Both the position numbers and the translations under genes were made by a program. A stretch of 64,000 nt of DNA, taken from assembly GCA_934167495.1 (NCBI GenBank), contig CAKPKP010000008.1:5230-69229 (forward strand). Direction: 5' to 3'. The notes below the pieces were generated by a model. The model was not told the DNA's origin and did no database searches. It worked only from the letters and a program-made list of their open reading frames with translations. Positions 1-8,511 of the stretch are shown in pieces (the first letter of the stretch is position 1; the number at the start of each line of letters is the position of its first letter). This stretch comes from an uncultured Clostridia bacterium (GTDB taxonomy: Bacteria > Bacillota > Clostridia > TANB77 > CAG-508).

Positions 1-572
1 AGTTAGTAAGAGAAAATATTAACATACAACTTGCTATTGGTAATGAATTATATATTACTGAATATGTAGATGAATTGCTTAATAATAAGCTTATTTCTAC
101 TTTAAATGATAGTAAATATTTATTAATGGAATTACCTATGAATTATCCTGTTACTATATTAGAGGATATTATATTTAAAATACAAAACTTCAATTTGGTG
201 CCAATTTTAGCACATCCTGAAAGATATTCTTATGTTCAAAAAGATCCTAATTTTCTTATTGATTTAATTAACAGAGGTGTATTATTTCAAGGAAATTACG
301 CTAGCTTAATTGGTAAATATGGAAATGAAGCTCAAAAAACTCTTAAAATATTACTACAACATGATATGATTCATTTCTTGAGCTCAGATACTCACAGAGA
401 CAATTCTATATTTACACAATTTGATAGTATTTTTAATGAATTAAACAAAATTATTAGTCCTTCTATGATTGATAAATTAACAAATATTAATCCTAAAAAA
501 GTAATAGATAATGAAGATGTATTTGCTCAAGAGCCAAAAGAATATAAAAAGAAAAAATTTTTATTTTTCTAG
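1..572 (+). CDS. CpsB/YwqE-type PHP-family tyrosine-protein phosphatase (3' part)
   Basis: The reading frame is open from base 3 through the TAG at 570-572, so the gene enters from the left edge and its start is outside the window. The visible 189 residues are the C-terminal part of a PHP-fold, metal-dependent phosphatase of the CpsB/CapC/YwqE group. These enzymes remove phosphate from the tyrosine kinases that control capsule or exopolysaccharide export. Two metal-binding motifs are visible: AHPERY (about base 219) and SSDTHR (about base 382). The N-terminal metal motif must lie upstream. An exopolysaccharide locus to the left is therefore likely, but it cannot be seen here. The extreme C-terminus is lysine- and phenylalanine-rich. 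Confidence 0.85.
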   Translation, partial: LVRENINIQLAIGNELYITEYVDELLNNKLISTLNDSKYLLMELPMNYPVTILEDIIFKIQNFNLVPILAHPERYSYVQKDPNFLIDLINRGVLFQGNYASLIGKYGNEAQKTLKILLQHDMIHFLSSDTHRDNSIFTQFDSIFNELNKIISPSMIDKLTNINPKKVIDNEDVFAQEPKEYKKKKFLFF

Positions 573-574
573 TT

Positions 575-606
575 AGACAAAGGACAATCATTTTGTCTTA
601 GTTTTT
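575..606 (+). terminator. Intrinsic terminator after the phosphatase gene
   Basis: AGACAAA (575-581) pairs with TTTGTCT (592-598), followed by a T-rich tail. It starts three bases after the stop codon. Confidence 0.6.
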
Positions 607-623
607 AAAATTAAAAACAAGGG

Positions 624-650
624 TTAGACAAGAGGTCTGTCTTGTCTTTC
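624..650 (+). terminator. Second hairpin downstream of the phosphatase gene
   Basis: AGACAAG (626-632) pairs with CTTGTCT (641-647), followed by a short T-rich run. It repeats the stem motif of the first hairpin, so the two form a tandem terminator. Confidence 0.45.
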
Positions 651-670
651 TTCGTATGAACTTTCATGAA

Positions 671-703
671 AAAAAACGCTAGTAATTTTTACTAGCGTTT
701 TTT
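671..703 (-). terminator. Bidirectional terminator at the 3' end of tex
   Basis: The A-flanked stem AACGCTAGTA pairs with TACTAGCGTT (roughly 675-684 and 690-699) and has T runs on both strands. It lies just past the tex stop codon and is placed to stop transcription from both sides. Confidence 0.75.
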
Positions 704-706
704 CTT

Positions 707-2854
707 TTATAATTTCATACTTAATTTTACTTTTTGCTTTTCTCTATCTATTCCTATTACTTTTACCTTTACAATATCACCTACAGATACTATTTCAGAT
801 GGATTTTTTACATATTTATCAGACATCTCAGATATATGAACTAATCCATCATGTTTAACCCCTATATCCACAAATGCACCAAAGTCTATTACATTTCTTA
901 CTGTTCCTGTTAATTCCATTCCTTCTTGCAAATCTTCAAACTTCAATACATCGCTTCTTAAAATTGGTTTTGGTAGTTCTTCTCTAGGATCTCTTCCTGG
1001 TTTACTTATTTCTTCAATAATATCTTTTAATGTTAGTTCTCCTATTTCTAGTTCTTTAGCCATTTGTTTTGTGTCTATGCTTTTTAATTGTTCTTTTAAT
1101 TTCTCTAATTTTTCTTTTTCTAATAAATTATCCACATTATATCCTAGTTTTGTTAATAACTTCTCACATGCTTCATAACTTTCTGGGTGTACAGCTGTTG
1201 TTTCTAAAGGGTTGGTTCCGCCAAAAATTCTTATAAATCCTGCACATTGTTCAAATGCTGCCTTTCCTAACTTAGGAACTTTTAGCAGTTCTTTTCTTGC
1301 TTTTAAAACCCCATTTTCATCTCTATATTTTACAATATTTTTAGCTATAGTATTATTTATTCCAGATACATATGAAAGAAGTGATGGTGTAGCAGTATTT
1401 ACGTCTACTCCAACAGTATTTACTGCATCTTCTACAACTCCAGTTAAACTTTCTGATAATTTTTTTTGATTAACATCATGTTGATATTGTCCTACGCCTA
1501 TTGCCTTTGGATCAATTTTTACAAGTTCTGAAAGTGGATCTTGTAACCTTCTTGCTATTGATATAGCTCCTCTTATAGATACATTAATATCTGGATATTC
1601 TTCTGTTGCTAATTTTGATGCTGAATATACAGATGCTCCAGCTTCACTAACTATAGCATAGTATACTTCGTGTTTTGTTTCCTTTAAACAATCTGAAACA
1701 AAACTTTCAGATTCCCTTGAAGCAGTTCCATTTCCTATGGCTATCATGTTAACATTATATTTATCTATAAAATTCATTATAACCTTTTTTGCACCAACTA
1801 CATCGTTCTGTGGCTCTGTTGGATATATTGTTGCTGTATCTAATAATTTCCCAGTTTTATCTATAACAGCTAATTTGCAACCTGTTCTATATGCTGGGTC
1901 AAATCCTATAACTGTCATTTCTTTAATTGGTGGTTGCATTAACAATTGTTTTGCATTTTTTCCAAATACTTTTATTGCTTTCTCTTCTGCTTTCTCGGTT
2001 AAATCAGCTCTTATTTCTCTATCTATTGAAGGTTCTATTAATCTCTTATAAGAATCTAGTATCGTATCTTCTAATAGTTTTGTAAACTGAGTATTAGATT
2101 TAATTATGTCTGATTTTATTATATTTAATATTTTTTCTTCTGGCTTTTCTAATTTTACTTTTAAAAACTCTTCTTTTTCACCTCTGTTTATAGCAAGTAT
2201 TCTATGACTTGGTAATGTTTTTATAGTTTCTGCAAATTCATAATACATCTCATATGGTGACTTTTCATCTTTTGCTGCTTTTGTTATAATTACAGCTTCT
2301 TTAAAACAAATTGCTTTTATTTGTTTTCTGTATTCTGCACTATCTGCAATATTTTCTGCTATTATATCAAGTGCACCTGCAATTGCTTCTTCTTCAGTTT
2401 TAACTCCTTTTTCTTCATTTATATATTGTTTTGCTACTTCATATATATCTTTTTTCTCATTTTGAATATATATTATGTTTGCAAGTGGCTCTAGCCCTTT
2501 CTCCTTGGCTATAGTTGCTCTTGTTCTTTTTTTCTGTTTATATGGTCTATATATATCTTCAATTTCTGCTAAAATCATACTGTTATTTATTGCATTTGTT
2601 AATTCTTCTGTTAGTTTACCTTGTTCGTCTATTAGTCTTATTATTTCTTGTTTTCTTTCTTCTAAATTTCTTAAATATGTTAATCTTTCTCCTAGGTTTC
2701 TAAGTACTTCATCACTTAAATTTCCTGTTACTTCTTTTCTATAACGTGCTATAAAAGGTATTGTATTTCCATCATCTATTAATTTTATTGTATTTTCTAC
2801 TTGAACTGTTTTTATATTAAGTTCATTTGCTATTGTTTCTATTATTTTATTCAT
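707..2854 (-). CDS. tex: Tex family RNA-binding transcriptional accessory protein
   Basis: The 715-residue product has the full length and domain order of Tex. An N-terminal helical region is followed by a YqgF/RNase H-like domain beginning near residue 318 (GFDPAYRTGCKLAV). Next comes a helix-hairpin-helix segment around residues 490-550 (SYVSGINNTIAKNIV), and a C-terminal S1 RNA-binding domain around residues 645-715 (GTVRNVIDFGAFVDIG). Tex binds nucleic acid and is linked to transcription and RNA turnover; its exact role in Clostridia is unsettled. The ATG is preceded by a GGGAAGG ribosome site. It lies 15 bases downstream of the ABC-F gene on the same strand, so the two are probably cotranscribed. 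A terminator follows directly. Confidence 0.95.
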   Translation of the reverse strand: MNKIIETIANELNIKTVQVENTIKLIDDGNTIPFIARYRKEVTGNLSDEVLRNLGERLTYLRNLEERKQEIIRLIDEQGKLTEELTNAINNSMILAEIEDIYRPYKQKKRTRATIAKEKGLEPLANIIYIQNEKKDIYEVAKQYINEEKGVKTEEEAIAGALDIIAENIADSAEYRKQIKAICFKEAVIITKAAKDEKSPYEMYYEFAETIKTLPSHRILAINRGEKEEFLKVKLEKPEEKILNIIKSDIIKSNTQFTKLLEDTILDSYKRLIEPSIDREIRADLTEKAEEKAIKVFGKNAKQLLMQPPIKEMTVIGFDPAYRTGCKLAVIDKTGKLLDTATIYPTEPQNDVVGAKKVIMNFIDKYNVNMIAIGNGTASRESESFVSDCLKETKHEVYYAIVSEAGASVYSASKLATEEYPDINVSIRGAISIARRLQDPLSELVKIDPKAIGVGQYQHDVNQKKLSESLTGVVEDAVNTVGVDVNTATPSLLSYVSGINNTIAKNIVKYRDENGVLKARKELLKVPKLGKAAFEQCAGFIRIFGGTNPLETTAVHPESYEACEKLLTKLGYNVDNLLEKEKLEKLKEQLKSIDTKQMAKELEIGELTLKDIIEEISKPGRDPREELPKPILRSDVLKFEDLQEGMELTGTVRNVIDFGAFVDIGVKHDGLVHISEMSDKYVKNPSEIVSVGDIVKVKVIGIDREKQKVKLSMKL

Positions 2855-2869
2855 ATGTTAAAACCTTCC

Positions 2870-4453
2870 CTATTCAATTCCTAAATATTCATTATAAGTA
2901 CATTCACGGACTATTATATTTTTACCGTCTTTTAAATCAATTACTTTGTTTGCAACTGTTTGAGTTAATTGATGGTCATGTGATGTAAATAATATAATTT
3001 CTTTGAATTTAGCCATTCCATCATTTAATGCTGTTATACTCTCCATATCAAGATGGTTTGTTGGTTCATCAAATATTAATAAATTTGCTCCAGATAACAT
3101 CATTTTAGAAAGTACACATCTTACTTTCTCTCCTCCTGACATTACATTTACTTTCTTTAAAGCTTCTTCTCCTGAAAATAACATTCTTCCTAAAAATCCT
3201 CTTACATATGTTTCATCTGGGTCTTTTGAATATTGACGTAACCAATCAACTATTGTTAAATCCTCATTAAATAAATAATTATTGTCTTTTGGGAAATATG
3301 TTGTTGTTATTGTTGTTCCCCATTGTATTTCTCCTTCATCTGGCTCTAATTCTCCTGCAAGTATTTGGAATAATACTGTTTTTGCAAGCTCATTATCAGA
3401 TAAGAATGCAACTTTATCTCCTTTTTTTATAGTAAATGATATATTATCTAATAATTTTTCTCCATTTACTGTTTTGCTTAAATTCTTTACTTCTAAAATT
3501 TCTTTTCCAGTTTCTCTATCTGGTTTGAAATCTACATATGGATATTTTCTATTTGATGGTTTTATTTCGTCTAATTCTATTTTTTCTAAAGATTTTTTTC
3601 TTGATGTTGCTTGTTTTGATTTTGATGCGTTTGCACTAAATCTTGCAATAAATTCTTGTAATTCTTTTATTCTTTCTTCTTTCTTCTTATTTGCTTCCTT
3701 CATTTGTTTTAAAGCTAATTGGCTAGATTCATACCAGAAATCATAGTTTCCTGGGTATACTTTTATTTTTCCAAAATCAACATCTGCTATATGTGTACAA
3801 ACTTTATTTAAAAAGTATCTATCGTGTGATACTACTATTACAGTATTTTCAAAATCTATTAGGAAATCTTGTAACCAATTAATAGCTTTCATGTCTAAAT
3901 CGTTTGTAGGCTCGTCTAGTAATAATACATCTGGATTTCCAAATAAAGCTTGAGCTAAAAGGACTTTAACTTTATCTTTTGCTTCTATTTCTTTCATATA
4001 TTTATAATGAATTGATGTATCTATTCCTAAATCATTTAATAATATTGCTGCATCTGATTCTGCATTCCATCCATCTAATTCGGCAAATCTCTCTTCTAAT
4101 TTTGCAGCTTTCATACCATCTTCTTCGCTAAAATCTGGTTTTGCATAAATTTCATCTTTTTCTTTCATTATTTTATAAAGCTCACTATTTCCCATTATAA
4201 CTGTATCTAATACAGTATATTCTTCAAATGCGTAGTGGTCTTGTTTTAACATGGATAATCTTTCTCCTTTATCCATAGTTACTTCACCTTTACTTGGTTC
4301 TATCTCTCCAGATAAAATCTTTAAGAAAGTAGATTTACCAGCACCATTTGCACCTATTAGACCATAACAATTTCCCTTTGTAAATTTAATATTTACATCT
4401 TCAAATAATACTCTTTTCCCATATCTTAATGTAACACCTACTGAATTTATCAT
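2870..4453 (-). CDS. ABC-F family ATPase (YkpA/YbiT-like)
   Basis: The product has two ABC ATPase domains in one chain and no membrane segments, the hallmark of ABC-F proteins that act on the ribosome. The first P-loop is canonical (GANGAGKST, about residues 35-43) and its Walker B reads LLLDEPTNDLD. The linker between the domains is lysine- and glutamate-rich (about residues 235-300). The second domain has an atypical P-loop, DNELAKTV, where GxxGxGKS would be expected, and a normal MSGGEK signature followed by LIFDEPTNHLD. As I recall, that altered second P-loop is typical of the YkpA/YbiT branch, which argues for this subfamily rather than an antibiotic-resistance type. It is upstream of tex and transcribed with it. 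Confidence 0.9.
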   Translation of the reverse strand: MINSVGVTLRYGKRVLFEDVNIKFTKGNCYGLIGANGAGKSTFLKILSGEIEPSKGEVTMDKGERLSMLKQDHYAFEEYTVLDTVIMGNSELYKIMKEKDEIYAKPDFSEEDGMKAAKLEERFAELDGWNAESDAAILLNDLGIDTSIHYKYMKEIEAKDKVKVLLAQALFGNPDVLLLDEPTNDLDMKAINWLQDFLIDFENTVIVVSHDRYFLNKVCTHIADVDFGKIKVYPGNYDFWYESSQLALKQMKEANKKKEERIKELQEFIARFSANASKSKQATSRKKSLEKIELDEIKPSNRKYPYVDFKPDRETGKEILEVKNLSKTVNGEKLLDNISFTIKKGDKVAFLSDNELAKTVLFQILAGELEPDEGEIQWGTTITTTYFPKDNNYLFNEDLTIVDWLRQYSKDPDETYVRGFLGRMLFSGEEALKKVNVMSGGEKVRCVLSKMMLSGANLLIFDEPTNHLDMESITALNDGMAKFKEIILFTSHDHQLTQTVANKVIDLKDGKNIIVRECTYNEYLGIE

Positions 4454-4540
4454 ATTATCTCTCCTTCAATTTAAAATTTCATTTTATTATACCTTATTTT
4501 TATTATTATATCAATACTTTGAAAAATTAATCTTAATAGG

Positions 4541-4614
4541 TGTGTCAATGGGGACGGCAGGCTGTCTAAAATTCACGATTAAATTTTAGACAGCCTGCCG
4601 TCCCTATTGACACA
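4541..4614. repeat. Long near-perfect palindrome, REP/MITE-like
   Basis: Two 33-base arms (4541-4573 and 4582-4614) pair with a single mismatch, which would be G-U in RNA, around an 8-base loop. The outer end reads TGTGTCAATGGGGACGG. The element is much richer in G+C than its surroundings. It sits between an ABC-F gene and a tRNA with no coding potential. From memory, similar TGTCAATGGGGACGG palindromes recur in Firmicutes genomes as REP-like elements; no transposase is visible here and no second copy is in the window. Confidence 0.75.
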
Positions 4615-4616
4615 AA

Positions 4617-4650
4617 AAGACTTACAAACAATAGAAGCTTGTAAGTCTTT
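4617..4650 (-). terminator. Terminator downstream of tRNA-Lys(CUU)
   Basis: A 12-base-pair stem (4617-4628 with 4639-4650) around the word AAAGACTTACAA is followed on the minus strand by a T run. Confidence 0.75.
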
Positions 4651-4654
4651 TATT

Positions 4655-4730
4655 TGGTGCGCCATAGAGGAATCGAACCTCCGACCATTTGATTAAGAGT
4701 CAACTGCTCTACCAACTGAGCTAATGGCGC
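4655..4730 (-). tRNA. tRNA-Lys (anticodon CUU)
   Basis: The minus strand folds as a tRNA with acceptor GCGCCAT paired with ATGGCGC, a D-arm starting TAGCTCAG, anticodon loop CTCTTAA (anticodon CUU), a T-arm with GGTTCGA, and an encoded CCA at 4655-4657. Confidence 0.95.
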
Positions 4731-4828
4731 ATAAATTTTACGAATATTATTGTAGCACACTTTTTTATAATTGTATAGTACTTTTTAAAATTTTTTTAAA
4801 GCTATATTTTTAGACTTAATATACATTT

Positions 4829-4852
4829 GAAGGGGCTGTAAAATGCCCCTTC
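4829..4852 (-). terminator. Hairpin downstream of mecA
   Basis: GAAGGGGC (4829-4836) pairs with GCCCCTTC (4845-4852) around an 8-base loop. The T run on the minus strand is poor, but its place 27 bases after the mecA stop supports a terminator. Confidence 0.5.
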
Positions 4853-4878
4853 ACTTTTCTTTACTTGTTCAATTTATT

Positions 4879-5496
4879 TTAAAAATATTTTAGTCCTGTT
4901 TTTATTGCGTTTGTTTTTACTATAATTGTACCATATTCTTTTAATTTATTTTCAAATGTCTCTGCATTTCTTATACTCTTTGCAAATTCTGACATTGAAG
5001 TGCAAAAAGAATTAAACACTATTGGTTCAATTTTATTGTTTTTGAAAACTAAATAATATTTTTCATTATATTTATATAATATATTACTTTTTATATAATC
5101 TTTTATAGTTACAAATATAGAATTATTTAAATAATTGCAAAAATCACAGAAATCTTCAAAATTCTCAAATTCAAATATAGATGTGTTGGATTTTCCTAAT
5201 GTTTCTATTTTCTTTTTTATATGTAATTTTTTCTTTGTAAATTTATTTTGTTCTTGTATTCTTGTAACAGTGAAAATAAAGTTACCATTTGACATTGCCA
5301 ATGCTTCTATTGCAATTCTATAATTTTCTGTTGAAAATCCTATTTCTCTTTCTGCCTCATCTAACATATCCAAAAAGAATGATTGTGTTTCTATTGGGTT
5401 AGACATAAATGAATGAAAATCAACATTTTTATTTTTTAATTCTTCAAGATTTAGTGTAATTCTTATTTTATCTTCATTTAGTTTTTCAATTTTCAT
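4879..5496 (-). CDS. mecA: Adaptor protein MecA
   Basis: The 205-residue product begins MKIEKLNEDKIRITL, the typical MecA N-terminus, and has the acidic, aromatic-rich C-terminal half that binds ClpC (segment FEFENFEDFCDF around residues 108-119). MecA delivers substrates such as ComK in Bacillus to the ClpCP protease; the target here is unknown. I place the start at the ATG at 5496 because GAGGAGG lies 8 bases upstream, although the frame stays open a few codons further. It is monocistronic between two tRNA genes. The window also carries comM and dprA, consistent with a competence link. Confidence 0.85.
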   Translation of the reverse strand: MKIEKLNEDKIRITLNLEELKNKNVDFHSFMSNPIETQSFFLDMLDEAEREIGFSTENYRIAIEALAMSNGNFIFTVTRIQEQNKFTKKKLHIKKKIETLGKSNTSIFEFENFEDFCDFCNYLNNSIFVTIKDYIKSNILYKYNEKYYLVFKNNKIEPIVFNSFCTSMSEFAKSIRNAETFENKLKEYGTIIVKTNAIKTGLKYF

Positions 5497-5710
5497 TCTA
5501 CAACCTCCTCGTAACATTATATAAGTATTATACTACATTTTTTTGAATTATTAAATATTAATTTTTGGTAATTCTATATAGTATATTTATTTTTAAAGCT
5601 TTTTGTACTTATTTTTGAATATTTTTTATTCGATTTAAACTATTAGAATAAATAATTAAGAATATTTACTACAAAGATTATAACATTTATTTAGATTTAA
5701 AATAACACTA

Positions 5711-5785
5711 TGGTGCGACTAGAGGGACTTGAACCCCCCTCCCGGGTTTCGTAGACCCGTATACTATCCACTATACTATAGTCGC
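5711..5785 (-). tRNA. tRNA-Arg (anticodon ACG)
   Basis: Acceptor GCGACTA pairs with TAGTCGC. The anticodon loop is CTACGAA, giving ACG, which reads CGU, CGC and CGA after inosine modification but not CGG. The CCA is encoded at 5711-5713. This matters for the CGG observations in comM, dprA and walJ. Confidence 0.95.
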
Positions 5786-5972
5786 ATATAGATATATTAT
5801 TATTATATGTTGACTTTGTTGATTTGTCAATTATTTTTTCATTTTTCAATCATTTGCTAATTATATAATTTATTGTACTTAATGTTTAGCAAAATTTAAT
5901 TCTTATTTTTTTCAAAAAACTCTTGCAAACTGTAACCAAATGTGCTATATTATATAAGTATCAATTAACTAT

Positions 5973-6048
5973 CGAGGTGTAGCGCAGTTGGTAGCGCGCG
6001 TGGTTTGGGACCATGAGGCCGCAGGTTCGATCCCTGTCACCTCGACCA
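5973..6048 (+). tRNA. tRNA-Pro (anticodon UGG)
   Basis: Acceptor CGAGGTG pairs with CACCTCG. The anticodon loop is TTTGGGA (anticodon UGG), the T-loop is GGTTCGATC, and CCA is encoded at 6046-6048. Confidence 0.95.
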
Positions 6049-6054
6049 TATTTA

Positions 6055-6083
6055 GAAGAATTCATAAGAGTTCTTCTTTTTTT
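6055..6083 (+). terminator. Terminator after tRNA-Pro
   Basis: GAAGAA (6055-6060) pairs with TTCTTC (6071-6076), followed by seven T. Confidence 0.65.
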
Positions 6084-6123
6084 GCAATTTTTTGCAAAAA
6101 TCCAGATGATTCATAAAAATTCA

Positions 6124-6164
6124 AAAATGCTATTTTCTAAGAAAGTTAGAAATAGCATTTTTAT
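6124..6164. terminator. Bidirectional terminator between tRNA-Pro and the ABC exporter
   Basis: AAAAATGCTATTTTCTAA pairs, with a one-base bulge, with TTAGAAATAGCATTTTT. T runs follow on both strands. It probably ends the minus-strand exporter operon. Confidence 0.65.
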
Positions 6165-6230
6165 TTCTTATAAAAAATATTTAATTTTCATTTTTTTAAT
6201 ATTATTTCTATATTGTAATAATCTTAAAAA

Positions 6231-7964
6231 TTATACAGTTATTGCTGTTTCTTCATTTTCATATAGTTTTTGATATTCATGGCTTGTACTAATTAATTCT
6301 TTATGTGTCCCATTAGCAATGATTTTATGATTATGTAATAAAAATATATTATCTGCATCAACAATTGTACTTAATCTATGAGCTACAATAATAACAGTAT
6401 GATCTTTAGATAATTCCTTCATAACATTTTTAATTTTCTCTTGGTTATTATTATCTAGTGCACTTGTTGCCTCATCTAATAATATAATCTTTGACTCTTT
6501 AATTAAAGCCCTAGCAATAGCTATTCTTTGTTTTTGTCCTCCGCTTAATATAACTCCATTTTCTCCAACTAATGTATTATATCCATCTTTCATTGTAATT
6601 ATATCATCATGTATTTGAGCTTTTTTACATACTGCCATTATTTCTTCATCAGTTGCTTTTGGTTTTGCTAATTTAATATTATCTTTAATTGATAAATTAA
6701 AAATATATGGTGATTGTGAAACAATAGAAATGTTATTTCTAATAGTATTTTCAGATAATTCATTAATATCAATATTATTTATAAAAATTTTTCCACTGTT
6801 TAATTTATAGTTTTTTCCTATTAATTTTAATATTGTAGATTTCCCTTCACCACTTTTACCTACAAATGCTACCATTGTATTAGCTTTTATTTCAAAACTT
6901 AAATTTTGGAACAATTCTTTATTATTATATTGAAAATTTACATTTTGAAATTCTATATTTCCTGTTACATTTGATATTTCAATATTACCATATGAGTCTT
7001 TAGTAAATGTGTTATAATCAATAATGTCTAAAACTCTTATTGCAGATACTTTTCCATCAGCAAGTTTCTCTCTTACTTCAGATATATAATCTATTAAATT
7101 TAATACCTTATTCTTGTATAAGAATATTATTAAGAAAGAACTTACTTGTAATACATGATTTGTTATGAAATAAACAGAAATAATTATAAACAAGAAATCT
7201 AATATATGTTGAAAAGCTTTAATATATCTATTCCAGGTTCTTCTTGTGTGTATTCTTTTTATATCATAACTTATTACATCTTTTTGTCTTATATTAATTC
7301 TATTTAATAATGTATTTTTTAAATTTAAATTTTGAACTTCTCTAATTCCTCTTATCATGTCCGTATATATTCCAACGATTTCTTCATCTTTTTGCTTATA
7401 TTTAGTTTTTGCATTTTTATAATAAAATAATTTTTTAGAAGTTAAAATATATACCAGTATAACATTTAATATTAAAAATAATCCTAAATATTTGTTAAGA
7501 TACAATACATATATAATAAAACTTAAATTTAAAATAATTCCAGATAAATCATCCGTTATATAATCAAATAATTCAGAAAGTTCTGATGTATCTTTATTTA
7601 ATCTTGAAATAAATATCCCTGAATTAGTATTGTCAAAATTTTTTAATTCAAAATTAGTTAAACTTTCTATCATATCATGCTTTAAATCAAAATTTACTTT
7701 TCCATTAAGTTTTAAAACTGCTCTTGACCATAAGTTAGTGACTATTTCTATTACAATTCTTAATACCATAAGGAAAAACGCAACTTTTAATATATTAGAT
7801 TTATCAAAGTTCTCAAAATATCCTAACATTTTACCTTCGTAAATAGGAGAAAGTAATGATATTCCAGCATAGCTTAAGCTTAATATAATTACTATAATGC
7901 ATAAGAATTTGTACCTATTATAATATTTAAATAATTTAATTAAACTTTTTGTATCTTTTTTCAT
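6231..7964 (-). CDS. ABC exporter, fused membrane and ATPase domains
   Basis: The 577-residue half-transporter has an N-terminal six-helix exporter domain (hydrophobic segments from about residue 17 to 285) and a C-terminal ATPase domain. The P-loop GKSGEGKST lies near residue 370, the signature LSGGQKQRIAIARAL near 475, and Walker B IILLDEATSALD near 495. The switch histidine follows in IIVAHRLST. Such proteins form homo- or heterodimers that export drugs, lipids or peptides; the substrate cannot be told from sequence. No second half-transporter is next to it, so a homodimer is likely. It starts 2 bases after the upstream kinase gene stops, which indicates cotranscription with that gene and probably with the acetyltransferase. 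Confidence 0.9.
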   Translation of the reverse strand: MKKDTKSLIKLFKYYNRYKFLCIIVIILSLSYAGISLLSPIYEGKMLGYFENFDKSNILKVAFFLMVLRIVIEIVTNLWSRAVLKLNGKVNFDLKHDMIESLTNFELKNFDNTNSGIFISRLNKDTSELSELFDYITDDLSGIILNLSFIIYVLYLNKYLGLFLILNVILVYILTSKKLFYYKNAKTKYKQKDEEIVGIYTDMIRGIREVQNLNLKNTLLNRINIRQKDVISYDIKRIHTRRTWNRYIKAFQHILDFLFIIISVYFITNHVLQVSSFLIIFLYKNKVLNLIDYISEVREKLADGKVSAIRVLDIIDYNTFTKDSYGNIEISNVTGNIEFQNVNFQYNNKELFQNLSFEIKANTMVAFVGKSGEGKSTILKLIGKNYKLNSGKIFINNIDINELSENTIRNNISIVSQSPYIFNLSIKDNIKLAKPKATDEEIMAVCKKAQIHDDIITMKDGYNTLVGENGVILSGGQKQRIAIARALIKESKIILLDEATSALDNNNQEKIKNVMKELSKDHTVIIVAHRLSTIVDADNIFLLHNHKIIANGTHKELISTSHEYQKLYENEETAITV

Positions 7965-7966
7965 TT

Positions 7967-8476
7967 TTATTCTCCATTTAATAAATCCATTTTAATTAAA
8001 ACATCTTCTAAACATTCTTCTTTATCAATAAATATAACATTCTTTATATTATATTCTTTTATTTTAGGATACCATAACTCAACCTTTTCTTTAATAGATT
8101 GAGCCCAGCTTTCAGTATTTCCCCTCTCTATACATCTCTGCTTTAAAATATCTCCTGAATCTAATTTCGGATAAGCTAAATAAAAATCAATTTTATTTTT
8201 GTTAAAATATTCTAATAAGTTCCAATGCATAGATGTTAAAACTATATCATATTTTTCTCTAGCCTCTAATATAGCATTAATATAATTTTTAGGAAATTCA
8301 TCATTTGGAATTCTTTCTTTTTTTCCCTTATTTTTTTCTATTTCTGAAAGAGTCATTTCGTTATCATACTTCCATTGATATAAACTTGATTCTAAGTCTA
8401 TTATATTATCATATTTTTCTGCTAATGTTGTTTTACCTATGGCAGTAAATCCAGCTATTATAATTCCTTGCTTCAT
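7967..8476 (-). CDS. Small P-loop NTPase / predicted kinase
   Basis: The 169-residue protein opens with a Walker A loop, GFTAIGKTTLA (residues 8-18), followed by IIDLESS and later VLTSMHW, a layout seen in adenylate-kinase-like and zeta-like small-molecule kinases. There is no lid or nucleobase motif that fixes a substrate, so I leave the function as an uncharacterised phosphotransferase or NTPase. A good AAGGAG ribosome site precedes the ATG. It ends 2 bases before the ABC exporter starts and lies 35 bases after the acetyltransferase. The trio could be a small resistance or metabolite-modification unit, but that is inference from adjacency only. Confidence 0.65.
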   Translation of the reverse strand: MKQGIIIAGFTAIGKTTLAEKYDNIIDLESSLYQWKYDNEMTLSEIEKNKGKKERIPNDEFPKNYINAILEAREKYDIVLTSMHWNLLEYFNKNKIDFYLAYPKLDSGDILKQRCIERGNTESWAQSIKEKVELWYPKIKEYNIKNVIFIDKEECLEDVLIKMDLLNGE

Positions 8477-8511
8477 AGATACTCCTTTTTTTCTTTTTTA
8501 TAAGATATATA

